A stretch of DNA of 64,000 bases from Oscillospiraceae bacterium (GTDB lineage Bacteria; Bacillota_A; Clostridia; Oscillospirales; Ruminococcaceae): positions 372,001-436,000 of the forward strand of contig SFDQ01000002.1 of the NCBI GenBank assembly GCA_004558145.1, read 5' to 3'. Positions 17,212-24,108 of the stretch are shown piece after piece; the first letter of the stretch is position 1, and the number at the start of each line of letters is the position of its first letter. The notes beneath the pieces are model-generated. The model did not search any database. It was not told where the DNA came from and worked only from the letters and a program-made list of their open reading frames with translations. The position numbers and the translations under genes were made by a program.

Positions 17212-17970
17212 TTACAGTCTGAAGCCCCACTTGCAGAAATAGCGGCCCATGCTTTTGAGCTGCTGCAAAAAGGGTTTGAGGCTTTTCTGGGGCGCGCGGT
17301 GCCAGGCGTGGCAGGCGGTGAACTGGGGTAGGTAGTAAACAAGGCCCTTGCGCCGCGCCTTCTGGGTGATGTCCGCGTCCTCCACATACATGAAGTATTT
17401 TTCGTCGAAGCCGCCGATGGCCTTGAACACGGCGGTGCGCATGCAGAAAAAGCTGCCGGTGCAGAACTCGATGGGGGTGGGTCTCGAGAGGTCCTCGTCC
17501 AGCATGGCATAGTGGTCGCCAAAGCGTTTGAGGCCCGGCACCCCCTGCCGCGCGGCGAGGCCCAGTACGCCGGGCTTGCGCTTGGGCAACACCTGCTCGT
17601 GCCCGTCGGGGAAGGTGAGCCGCGGGGTGGCCATCACCGCCTCCGGGTGTTCTTCCAGCCAGCCGCACAGGCCGCCCAGCACGTCGCTCTCCACGAAAAT
17701 GTCGGGGTTGAGCACGAAGTGATAGTCGCTGTCCAGAAGGGGCAGCACCTTGTTGTGGCCCGCGCCGAAGCCCAGATTCTCGGGCAGGCGCAGCACGGTG
17801 ACATTCTCCGGCCAGGGGTGGGCGGCCAGGGTCTCGCCCGCGCCGTCGGGGCTGGCGTTATCCACAAGATAAAGAGTGAGGGGCGCGGCGGTGTGCCGCA
17901 GCACCGATTCGGCGGCGCGGATGACCTCGTCGGCCCCGCCGTAGCTCACGATGCAGGCGCTGATCTTCAA
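17212..17970 (-). CDS. Glycosyltransferase family 2, rhamnosyltransferase-like
   Basis: A 252-residue GT-A fold enzyme. It begins KISACIVSYGG, has YLVDNASPDG, and the metal-binding region LNPDIFV; FCTGSFFCMRTAVFKAIGGFDEKYFMYVEDADI is the typical acceptor-side segment of rhamnosyl and related transferases. The start is TTG with GGAAGGGGG upstream; earlier in-frame codons overlap the promoter. It precedes rfbA by 121 bases, so it may use the dTDP-sugar made by the cluster. No transmembrane segment was seen, so it should act at the inner membrane face. Confidence 0.85.
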   Translation of the reverse strand: MKISACIVSYGGADEVIRAAESVLRHTAAPLTLYLVDNASPDGAGETLAAHPWPENVTVLRLPENLGFGAGHNKVLPLLDSDYHFVLNPDIFVESDVLGGLCGWLEEHPEAVMATPRLTFPDGHEQVLPKRKPGVLGLAARQGVPGLKRFGDHYAMLDEDLSRPTPIEFCTGSFFCMRTAVFKAIGGFDEKYFMYVEDADITQKARRKGLVYYLPQFTACHAWHRAPQKSLKPFLQQLKSMGRYFCKWGFRL

Positions 17971-18010
17971 CGCGCCGCCCCCTTCCGAAATCACAGAAAT
18001 AGTCGAGTAT

Positions 18011-18039
18011 AGTATACCACAAAGGAGCCGCCGGGGCAA
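18011..18039 (-). promoter_or_regulatory. Promoter of the glycosyltransferase-rfb cluster
   Basis: Minus strand: TTGCCC, 17-base spacer, TATACT, about 40 bases before the TTG start. No later strong promoter was seen before rfbA, so it may drive the whole cluster. Confidence 0.6.
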
Positions 18040-18072
18040 CATGGAAGGTGCCCGCCGCGTTGCGCGGCACAG

Positions 18073-18106
18073 AAAAAGCCGCCGCACCCATCCGGGTGCG
18101 GCGGCT
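18073..18106 (-). terminator. Intrinsic terminator after pnp
   Basis: A 13-bp stem (18077-18089 with 18094-18106) with a four-base loop, followed on the minus strand by five T residues. Confidence 0.87.
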
Positions 18107-18121
18107 CTTGTTTTATCTTGC

Positions 18122-20263
18122 TCAGCCCTGCTGCTTGCGCTTGGCCTCGATGGCGGCCAGAGCGTCCTTGCGGCTCAGGTTGATGCGGCCCTGCTGGTCG
18201 ATCTCGGTGACCATGACGATCAGCTCGTCGCCCACAGCGACCACGTCCTCCACCCGCTCGACGCGCTTGGTGTCCAGCTTGGAGATGTGCACCAGGCCTT
18301 CCTTGCCCGGGGCGATCTCCACGAAGGCGCCGAAGTTCATCAGACGAGTCACGCGGCCCTTGTAGATGGCGCCCACCTCGGGGTCCTCCACGATGGTCTT
18401 GATGGTGTGGATGGCACGGTTGGCGTCGTCCACGTCGATGGCGGAGACGAACACGTGGCCGTCCTCTTCCACGTCGATCTTGCAGTTGCAGTTGGCGCAG
18501 ATCTCCTGGATGACCTTGCCGCCCTTGCCGATGACGTCCTTGATCTTGTCCACGGGAATGACCATGGACAGCATCTTGGGAGCGTACTTGGACAGCTGCT
18601 CGCGGGGAGCGGGGATGACCGGCAGCATGATCTCGTCCAGGATGAACAGGCGGCCTTTGCGGCACTTCTCAAAGGCTTCCTCGATGATCTCGTAGGTCAG
18701 GCCGTCGATCTTGATGTCCATCTGGATGGCGGTGATGCCCTTGTGGGTGCCGCCCACCTTGAAGTCCATGTCGCCGTGGAAGTCCTCCACGCCCTGGATG
18801 TCCAGCATGGTCATCCAGCGCTCGCCCTCGGTGATGAGGCCGCAGCTGATGCCGGCCACGGGGGCCTTGATGGGCACGCCGGCGTCCATCAGGCTCAGGG
18901 TGGAGCCGCAGATGGAGGCCTGGCTGGTGGAGCCGTTGGAGGAGAGCACCTCGCTCACCAGACGGATGGTGTAGGGGAACTCCTCCACGCTGGGCAGCAC
19001 GGGGATGAGGGCACGCTCGGCCAGAGCGCCGTGGCCGATCTCGCGGCGGCCGGGGCTGCGGGGAGCGCGGGCCTCGCCCACGGAGTAGGGCGGGAAGTTG
19101 TAGTGATGGATATAGCGCTTGTAGGGCTCGGTGCCCAGGTCGTCCATCAGCTGGCTGTCCTTGGTGGAGCCCAGGGTGGTAACGGTGAGCACCTGGGTCT
19201 GGCCGCGGGTGAACATGCCGCTGCCGTGCACGCGGGGCAGCAGGCCCACTTCGGCGGCCAGGGGCCGGATCTCGTTGATGCCGCGGCCGTCCACGCGCTT
19301 GCCCTCGTCCAGCAGCCAGCGGCGCACCACGAACTTCTGCATCTTATACATCAGTTCCTCGATGACGGAAGCGCCCCACTGCTCGGCGTACTGGGCCTCC
19401 AGCTTCTCGCGGATGGGCAGAAGCCGGGCGTCGCGCACGTTCTTGTCGTCGGTGTCCATGGCGGCCTTGAACTCGTCCAGGTACTCCGCCTTCACGGCCT
19501 CGAACAGGTCGTGGTCCAGCTCCATGTCCTGGAAGGGCTTCTTGGGCTTGCCGATCTCGGCCACGATGCCATTGATGAACTCGATGACCTTCTTGATCTC
19601 CACGTGAGCGGCCTTGATGGCGTTCAGCATGGTGACCTCGTCCACCTCGTTGGCGCCGGCCTCGATCATGACGATCTTCTTCTCGGTGGCGGCCACGGTG
19701 AGCTGCAGGTCGCTCTTCTCGCGCTGCTCCAGGGTGGGGTTCACCACCAGCTGGCCGTCCACCAGACCCATGAACACGCCGCCGATGGGGCCGGCCCAGG
19801 GGATGTCGGAGATGGACAGGGCGATGGAGGTGCCGATCATGCCGGTGATCTCAGGGCTGCAGTCCTGGTCCACGCTCATGACGGTCATGGTGACGCAAAC
19901 GTCGTTGCGCATGGTCTTGGGGAAGAGGGGCCGGATGGGCCGGTCCACCACGCGGCTGGTGAGGATGGCCTTCTCGCCGGGGCGGCCCTCACGGCGCATG
20001 AAGCTGCCGGGGATGCGGCCCACGGAGTAGAGCTTTTCCTCAAAGTCCACGCTCAGGGGGAAGAAGTCGATGCCGTCGCGGGGCTTCTCGCTCATGGTGA
20101 CGTTGCACAGAACGGCGGTCTCGCCGTAGCGCACGAGGCAGCTGCCGTTGGACAGGCCGCACATCTTGCCGGTCTCCACCACCAGGGGCCGGCCGGCCAG
20201 TTCCATCTCAAAGGTCTTGAAATTGGGGAACGTTTCGTGTTTGGACGCAAATTCCAAAGCCAT
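18122..20263 (-). CDS. pnp: Polyribonucleotide nucleotidyltransferase (PNPase)
   Basis: A 713-residue phosphorolytic 3'-5' exoribonuclease acting in mRNA decay. Two RNase PH-like domains are visible, the first from FEMELAGRPLVVETGKM, the second from about residue 315 with GLLPRVHGSGMFTRGQTQVLTVTTLG and the SDGSTSQASICG-like segment (SSNGSTSQASICG). A KH domain (KIKDVIGKGGKVIQEIC) and a C-terminal S1 domain (GAIYKGRVTRLMNFGAFVEIAPGKEGLVHISKL) complete the standard order. It has AGGAGG before the ATG. It follows rpsO in the same direction but behind a terminator and a long hairpin. Confidence 0.97.
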   Translation of the reverse strand: MALEFASKHETFPNFKTFEMELAGRPLVVETGKMCGLSNGSCLVRYGETAVLCNVTMSEKPRDGIDFFPLSVDFEEKLYSVGRIPGSFMRREGRPGEKAILTSRVVDRPIRPLFPKTMRNDVCVTMTVMSVDQDCSPEITGMIGTSIALSISDIPWAGPIGGVFMGLVDGQLVVNPTLEQREKSDLQLTVAATEKKIVMIEAGANEVDEVTMLNAIKAAHVEIKKVIEFINGIVAEIGKPKKPFQDMELDHDLFEAVKAEYLDEFKAAMDTDDKNVRDARLLPIREKLEAQYAEQWGASVIEELMYKMQKFVVRRWLLDEGKRVDGRGINEIRPLAAEVGLLPRVHGSGMFTRGQTQVLTVTTLGSTKDSQLMDDLGTEPYKRYIHHYNFPPYSVGEARAPRSPGRREIGHGALAERALIPVLPSVEEFPYTIRLVSEVLSSNGSTSQASICGSTLSLMDAGVPIKAPVAGISCGLITEGERWMTMLDIQGVEDFHGDMDFKVGGTHKGITAIQMDIKIDGLTYEIIEEAFEKCRKGRLFILDEIMLPVIPAPREQLSKYAPKMLSMVIPVDKIKDVIGKGGKVIQEICANCNCKIDVEEDGHVFVSAIDVDDANRAIHTIKTIVEDPEVGAIYKGRVTRLMNFGAFVEIAPGKEGLVHISKLDTKRVERVEDVVAVGDELIVMVTEIDQQGRINLSRKDALAAIEAKRKQQG

Positions 20264-20331
20264 AGAAAATACCTCCTGTTGTTTTTCGCGGCATGGGGCC
20301 GCGGATCTGTTCGGTGCGGAGGGAGGGTGGC

Positions 20332-20387
20332 TTTAGCAATAAATCCGGGGTTTTTCGGAGAGGAAAAGCCCTCGATTTACCGCTAAA
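20332..20387 (-). promoter_or_regulatory. Long stem-loop in the pnp leader
   Basis: On the minus-strand RNA, UUUAGCGGUAAAUC pairs with GAUUUAUUGCUAAA as 14 continuous pairs, two of them G-U. After two mismatches the helix continues with three G-C pairs, one mismatch and four U-A pairs. It lies between the rpsO terminator and the pnp ribosome binding site. In E. coli the pnp leader holds an RNase III stem used in autoregulation; a similar role here is inference. Confidence 0.6.
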
Positions 20388-20424
20388 AACACGCGACACT
20401 CCGCAGGTGCGGGGGGCAAAAGAC

Positions 20425-20452
20425 TGCTTTTCGGCCCAAAGCCGAAAAACAG
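20425..20452 (-). other. Hairpin between rpsO terminator and pnp leader stem
   Basis: CTG-C-TTTTCGGC and GCCGAAAAA-CAG pair around a CCAAA loop. It has no T tract, so it is not a simple terminator; it may be part of the pnp leader or of rpsO mRNA 3' processing. Confidence 0.45.
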
Positions 20453-20454
20453 GT

Positions 20455-20489
20455 AAAAGGCAGGCGGTGCAAACGACCGCCTGCCTTTT
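20455..20489 (-). terminator. Intrinsic terminator after rpsO
   Basis: A perfect 14-bp stem (20455-20468 with 20476-20489) with a seven-base loop, ending in T residues, 11 bases past the rpsO stop codon. Confidence 0.82.
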
Positions 20490-20499
20490 GTGACTGTGA

Positions 20500-20757
20500 T
20501 TACTTGCGCAGGCCCAGCTTGGCGATCAGAGCGCGGTAACGCTCGATGTCCTTCTTCTGCAGGTAGGCCAGCAGGTTGCGGCGGCGGCCGACCATCTTCA
20601 GCAGGCCACGACGGCTGTGATGGTCGTGGGGGTTGGCCTGCAGATGCTCGTTCAGGTGGTTGATGCGGGCGGTCAGCAGGGCCACCTGCACCTCGGGAGA
20701 ACCGGTGTCGGTCTCATGCACGCGGGCGGATTCGATGACAGTCTTCTTGTCTTCCAT
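20500..20757 (-). CDS. rpsO: 30S ribosomal protein S15
   Basis: The 85-residue product is S15, which binds 16S rRNA early in assembly of the platform of the small subunit. The signature VHETDTGSPEVQVALLT and HLNEHLQANPHDHHSRRGLL is unmistakable, and the length is close to the usual 89 residues. It has its own promoter inside the end of ribF and a leader that can fold, and it is followed by a terminator. Gene order rpsO-pnp is the common bacterial one. Confidence 0.97.
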   Translation of the reverse strand: MEDKKTVIESARVHETDTGSPEVQVALLTARINHLNEHLQANPHDHHSRRGLLKMVGRRRNLLAYLQKKDIERYRALIAKLGLRK

Positions 20758-20783
20758 TGTTGTTACCTCGTTTCATTTTATTT

Positions 20784-20827
20784 GCCGATGACCCGGCGCA
20801 AGGCAGCGAGGCGCTCTGATGCAGAGC
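20784..20827 (-). promoter_or_regulatory. Possible S15 autoregulatory leader of rpsO
   Basis: The roughly 100-base rpsO leader can form a hairpin GCUCUG-CAU-CAGAGC (20827-20813) and a second stem GCCG...CGGC (20797-20784). S15 represses its own translation through leader RNA in several bacteria; whether these stems form a binding site is not shown. Confidence 0.4.
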
Positions 20828-20860
20828 ATACACCCCCCACTGAGTCACGGTAGCCATAAT

Positions 20861-20889
20861 AGTATAGCACAGCCAAAGGCGGATTACAA
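20861..20889 (-). promoter_or_regulatory. Promoter of rpsO
   Basis: Minus strand: TTGTAA, 17-base spacer, TGC-TATACT (extended -10). The -35 box contains the TAA stop codon of ribF. Confidence 0.75.
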
Positions 20890-21837
20890 GGGGCTTTTCC
20901 CCATTTCCCGGTCCTTGCGGTCAAACCAGCTCCGGGCCTCGTCGGCCCAGGCCATCACAGCGGCCCGCAGCTGGCTCGTGCTCTCAAAGCGGCGGCTCTC
21001 GGCTATGTAGTCCAGCAGCTCCACCGTGACCTTTTGGCCGTAGAGGCCGCCCTCAAAATCCGGGATGAAGGTCTCGCAGGTGATGCTGCTGGCGTCGTCG
21101 TTCACGGTGGGCCGGCTGCCGAGGCCGGTGACCGAGGGCAGCCAGTGCTCGTCCAGCTGCACCCGGCTCACATAGACCCCCAGCCTGGGCATCTGAAAGC
21201 CCGCCGGGTAGACCTGGTTGATGGTGGGCATGCCCAGGGTGCGGCCCAGGCCCTTGCCGTGGCGCACCTCGAAGTCGATGGAGTAGGGCCGGCCCAGCAT
21301 GGCGGCCACCTCGCCCATCTCCCCTGCCGCCAGGGCGGCGCGGATGCGGGTGGCACTGACCGTCTCGCCCTTGTAAAGGGCCATGGGCACCACCTCCACC
21401 CGGATGCCCAAAGGCGCGCAGAGTTCGCGCAGCACCGCCACGTTGCCGGCGGCCTTTTTGCCGAAGGTGAAGTTGTCGCCGCAGAAAACGGCCTTTGCGT
21501 TGTACAGGCCCGCCAGCACGTCGGTGACGAAGGCCTCGGGCGAAAGGTCGCAGAATTCCTCGAAGGCGGGCTCGAAGAAGTGGTCCGCCCCCAGCTCTTC
21601 GATGCGGCGGTGCTTTTCCTCGTCGGTGATGAGCCGGCCGCCCTTCATGGCATGGCCGGCGGGCAGGCTGAAGGTGAACACCGCGGCCTCCAGCCCCTCG
21701 GCATGGGCGCAGTCCACCGCGGCGGAGATGACCGCCCGGTGCCCGATGTGCACCCCGTCAAAAAAGCCCAGGGCCACCGCGCTGCCCCGCCCGAAGGCGG
21801 CAGGCGGCAGGGCCGTGAGCCGATGGTAGATCTGCAA
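20884..21837 (-). CDS. ribF: Bifunctional riboflavin kinase / FAD synthetase
   Basis: A 317-residue enzyme that makes FMN from riboflavin and then FAD. The N-terminal adenylyltransferase domain has ALGFFDGVHIGHRAV and the SATRIRAALAAGEM motif near residue 165. The C-terminal kinase domain has VRHGKGLGRTLGMPTINQ with the PTIN nucleotide-binding motif. The start is TTG with AAAGGGCG upstream, seven bases after truB ends. It is the last gene of the nusA-infB superoperon before rpsO. Confidence 0.94.
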   Translation of the reverse strand: MQIYHRLTALPPAAFGRGSAVALGFFDGVHIGHRAVISAAVDCAHAEGLEAAVFTFSLPAGHAMKGGRLITDEEKHRRIEELGADHFFEPAFEEFCDLSPEAFVTDVLAGLYNAKAVFCGDNFTFGKKAAGNVAVLRELCAPLGIRVEVVPMALYKGETVSATRIRAALAAGEMGEVAAMLGRPYSIDFEVRHGKGLGRTLGMPTINQVYPAGFQMPRLGVYVSRVQLDEHWLPSVTGLGSRPTVNDDASSITCETFIPDFEGGLYGQKVTVELLDYIAESRRFESTSQLRAAVMAWADEARSWFDRKDREMGKSPL

Positions 21838-21843
21838 GGCGTT

Positions 21844-22728
21844 TCACGCCCTTTCCACAAACAGTTTTTCGGCGCGCAGAACGCCGTCCTCCGCCTTGCC
21901 CAGGCCCAGAAAGGCTCCGTCGGCATAGAGCCGCCAGCGCCCTTCGGCCATCTCCGCCCGGCGCACCGGCGCGCCGTTCAAAAGGCGGGCGGTCTCCTTT
22001 TCGCTCACCTCGGCGGCGGGCAGGTGGGTGAACACCGTGTCCACCCCCAGCAGGAGTTTTTCCAGCTCGCCCGCTTCCTTGGCGGCCTGGATGGCCTCCA
22101 GCGTGACGCAGCCCTCCAGGGTGAACGCCCCCGCCCGGGTGCGCCGCAGCGCCGCAAGGCAGGCGGGGCAGCCCAGAGCCGCGCCCAGGTCTTCCACCAG
22201 GGTGCGCACATAGGTGCCCTTGCTGCACTCGATGTCGATGACGAACCGGTCCGGGGCGGTCTGTTCCACCAGCTCCAGCCGGTAGAAGGTGACGGGCCGC
22301 GCCGCCCGCTCCACCGTCTTGCCCTGGCGGGCCAGCTTGTAGAGGGGCACGCCGTCCACCTTCACCGCCGAGTACATGGGCGGAGTCTGCATCTGGGGGC
22401 CCAGGAAGGCCTCCAGCGCCTGTTTCACCGCCGCCGCGCCGGGGATGTTCTCCCCTGTCGCCACCGGGGTGCCGGTGACATCGCCGGTGTCGGTGGCAAG
22501 ACCGAAGCGCACCTCGGCCCGGTAGGCCTTGTCGTGGTCCGGCTGCAGGTCCACCGCCTTGGCGGCCATGCCCACGAACACCGGCAGCACGCCGGTGGCC
22601 ATGGGGTCCAGTGTGCCGGAATGGCCCAGCTTGCGGGTGGAGAGCACCCCCCTGAGTTTTGCAATGACGTCAAAGCTGGTCCAGCCGGCGGGCTTGTCCA
22701 CCGGCAGGATGCCGCACAGGGAGCTCAT
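21844..22728 (-). CDS. truB: tRNA pseudouridine(55) synthase
   Basis: A 294-residue enzyme making the universal pseudouridine 55 in the T loop of tRNAs. It begins GILPVDKPAGWTSFDV, has KLGHSGTLDPMATGVLPV with the catalytic Asp in the GTLDP motif, and GTYVRTLVEDLG further on. The ATG has AAAGGAG upstream and overlaps the nrnA stop (ATGA), implying coupling. The open frame extends far upstream, but that part lies over nrnA in another frame and is not coding. Confidence 0.96.
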   Translation of the reverse strand: MSSLCGILPVDKPAGWTSFDVIAKLRGVLSTRKLGHSGTLDPMATGVLPVFVGMAAKAVDLQPDHDKAYRAEVRFGLATDTGDVTGTPVATGENIPGAAAVKQALEAFLGPQMQTPPMYSAVKVDGVPLYKLARQGKTVERAARPVTFYRLELVEQTAPDRFVIDIECSKGTYVRTLVEDLGAALGCPACLAALRRTRAGAFTLEGCVTLEAIQAAKEAGELEKLLLGVDTVFTHLPAAEVSEKETARLLNGAPVRRAEMAEGRWRLYADGAFLGLGKAEDGVLRAEKLFVERA

Positions 22729-23699
22729 TCCTGCTCCTTTGCGCTGCGGGCCAGCTCTTTTTCCACCTCGGCCAGCACGGCGGCCTTGGCGTTTTCCAGG
22801 TTGCCCTCCAGCTCGCAGCCGGCGGCCTGCTCGTGGCCGCCGCCGCCCAGCCGCCGGGCGATGGCGCAGGCGTCCACGCCCTTGACGGTGCGGATGCTCA
22901 CCTTGTAGCTGCCGGAGGGGTTCTGGCGCAGGGTCACGCCCACCCGCACGCCCTCGATCTTGCGGGGCAGGCCGGTGACGCCCTCCAGGTCCTCCACCGA
23001 AACGCCGGAAGCGGCGATCTGCTCCCGGGTCATGGAGATGAGGGCGCACTGCTGGTCAAAGTAGTATTCCAGGTTCTCCAGGGCGGTGCGCTCGATGGCG
23101 ATGCGGCCCTTGGACTTGTTCTCGAACAGCAGGGGGTTCAGCTCCTCCACCCGGGCGCCCGCCTCCATCAGCGCCGCCGCCACCTTGTGGGTGTGGGCGG
23201 TGGTGTTGCCGAACAAAAAGCAGCCGGTGTCGGTGGAAAGGCCGGTGTACAGGCAGTCGGCGATCACCGGGGTGATGGGCACCTGCATGGCCTCCAGAAG
23301 CTGGTAGATGATCTCGGCGGTGGCGGCGGCGTCGGCGTCCAGGTACATGGCGTCGGCATAGCCGCTGTTGGAGCCGTGGTGGTCGATGCAAAGGTCCACC
23401 TTGTCGGAATAGGGCTTCACGCCGTCGCCGAACAGCTGGATGCTCGCCACATCCACCGCAACGATGTAGCCCGGCTCAAACTGGCCGGTGAACAGTTCCG
23501 CCTGCATGTAGGAATAGCGGGCGGGGATGGGGTCGGAGCAAAGCAGCGCGGCCGTTTTGCCAAGGCCCTTGAGGGCGTGATACAGCGCGGCGGAAGAACC
23601 CACCGTGTCGCCGTCGGGATTTTTGTGGCACAGGATCAGCACGTTCTCCGCATGGAGCAGGCGGCTGATCAGGCTCAGCAATTCCAGAATCTCACTCAT
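22725..23699 (-). CDS. nrnA: DHH-family phosphoesterase, NrnA-type oligoribonuclease
   Basis: A 324-residue DHH/DHHA1 protein. Family members degrade short RNA oligonucleotides and dephosphorylate 3'-phosphoadenosine 5'-phosphate. Metal-binding motifs are visible: ILCHKNPDGDTVGS, the central VDVAS, IDHHGSN (DHH), and C-terminal GGGGHEQAAGCE of the DHHA1 domain. The ATG has AAGGAG six bases upstream. It sits between rbfA and truB, the usual Firmicute place for this gene. Confidence 0.94.
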   Translation of the reverse strand: MSEILELLSLISRLLHAENVLILCHKNPDGDTVGSSAALYHALKGLGKTAALLCSDPIPARYSYMQAELFTGQFEPGYIVAVDVASIQLFGDGVKPYSDKVDLCIDHHGSNSGYADAMYLDADAAATAEIIYQLLEAMQVPITPVIADCLYTGLSTDTGCFLFGNTTAHTHKVAAALMEAGARVEELNPLLFENKSKGRIAIERTALENLEYYFDQQCALISMTREQIAASGVSVEDLEGVTGLPRKIEGVRVGVTLRQNPSGSYKVSIRTVKGVDACAIARRLGGGGHEQAAGCELEGNLENAKAAVLAEVEKELARSAKEQE

Positions 23700-23736
23700 G
23701 ATTTCTCCTTGTTTTGCCGCTGCACGGCGGGGCCGT

Positions 23737-24096
23737 TCAGCCTTCCTCCTCTTTGTGGAGGCCGGCCAGCAGCTCGTTGATGTGGGCGGCATAGGCCGCG
23801 CCGTCGTCCCGCAAAAACACAAAGCGGGGCGCCTTGCGGATGTGCATGCGGCGGGAAATTTCGGTGCGCACATGGCCGGCGGCGCGGTTGAGCGCCGTCA
23901 CGGCCTGTTTCGCAGCTTCCTCATCGCCCAGCACGCTGACGAACACCCGGGCCTGATCCAGGTCCTGGGTGACTTCCAGCCGGGTGATGGTGAGCAGGCC
24001 GCCGGCAAGGCGGGGGTCCTTCATCTGCCCCACGATGCCGATCAGCTCCCGCTTCATATCCTGGGCCAGACGGCCCTGATTCTTCGGATTGGGCAT
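23737..24096 (-). CDS. rbfA: Ribosome-binding factor A
   Basis: A 119-residue KH-like protein that binds the 30S subunit during late 16S rRNA maturation. Typical features are the basic N-terminus, MKRELIGIVGQMKDPRL, TITRLEVTQDLDQARVFVSVLG, and the RKAPRFVFLRDD region near the C-terminus. It lies 12 bases after infB in the standard order. Confidence 0.95.
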   Translation of the reverse strand: MPNPKNQGRLAQDMKRELIGIVGQMKDPRLAGGLLTITRLEVTQDLDQARVFVSVLGDEEAAKQAVTALNRAAGHVRTEISRRMHIRKAPRFVFLRDDGAAYAAHINELLAGLHKEEEG

Positions 24097-24108
24097 TCTG
24101 TCACCTCA

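Noticed and set aside
17951..20386. A plus-strand open frame of about 810 codons
   Set aside because: It is antisense to pnp and shows the same shadow composition.
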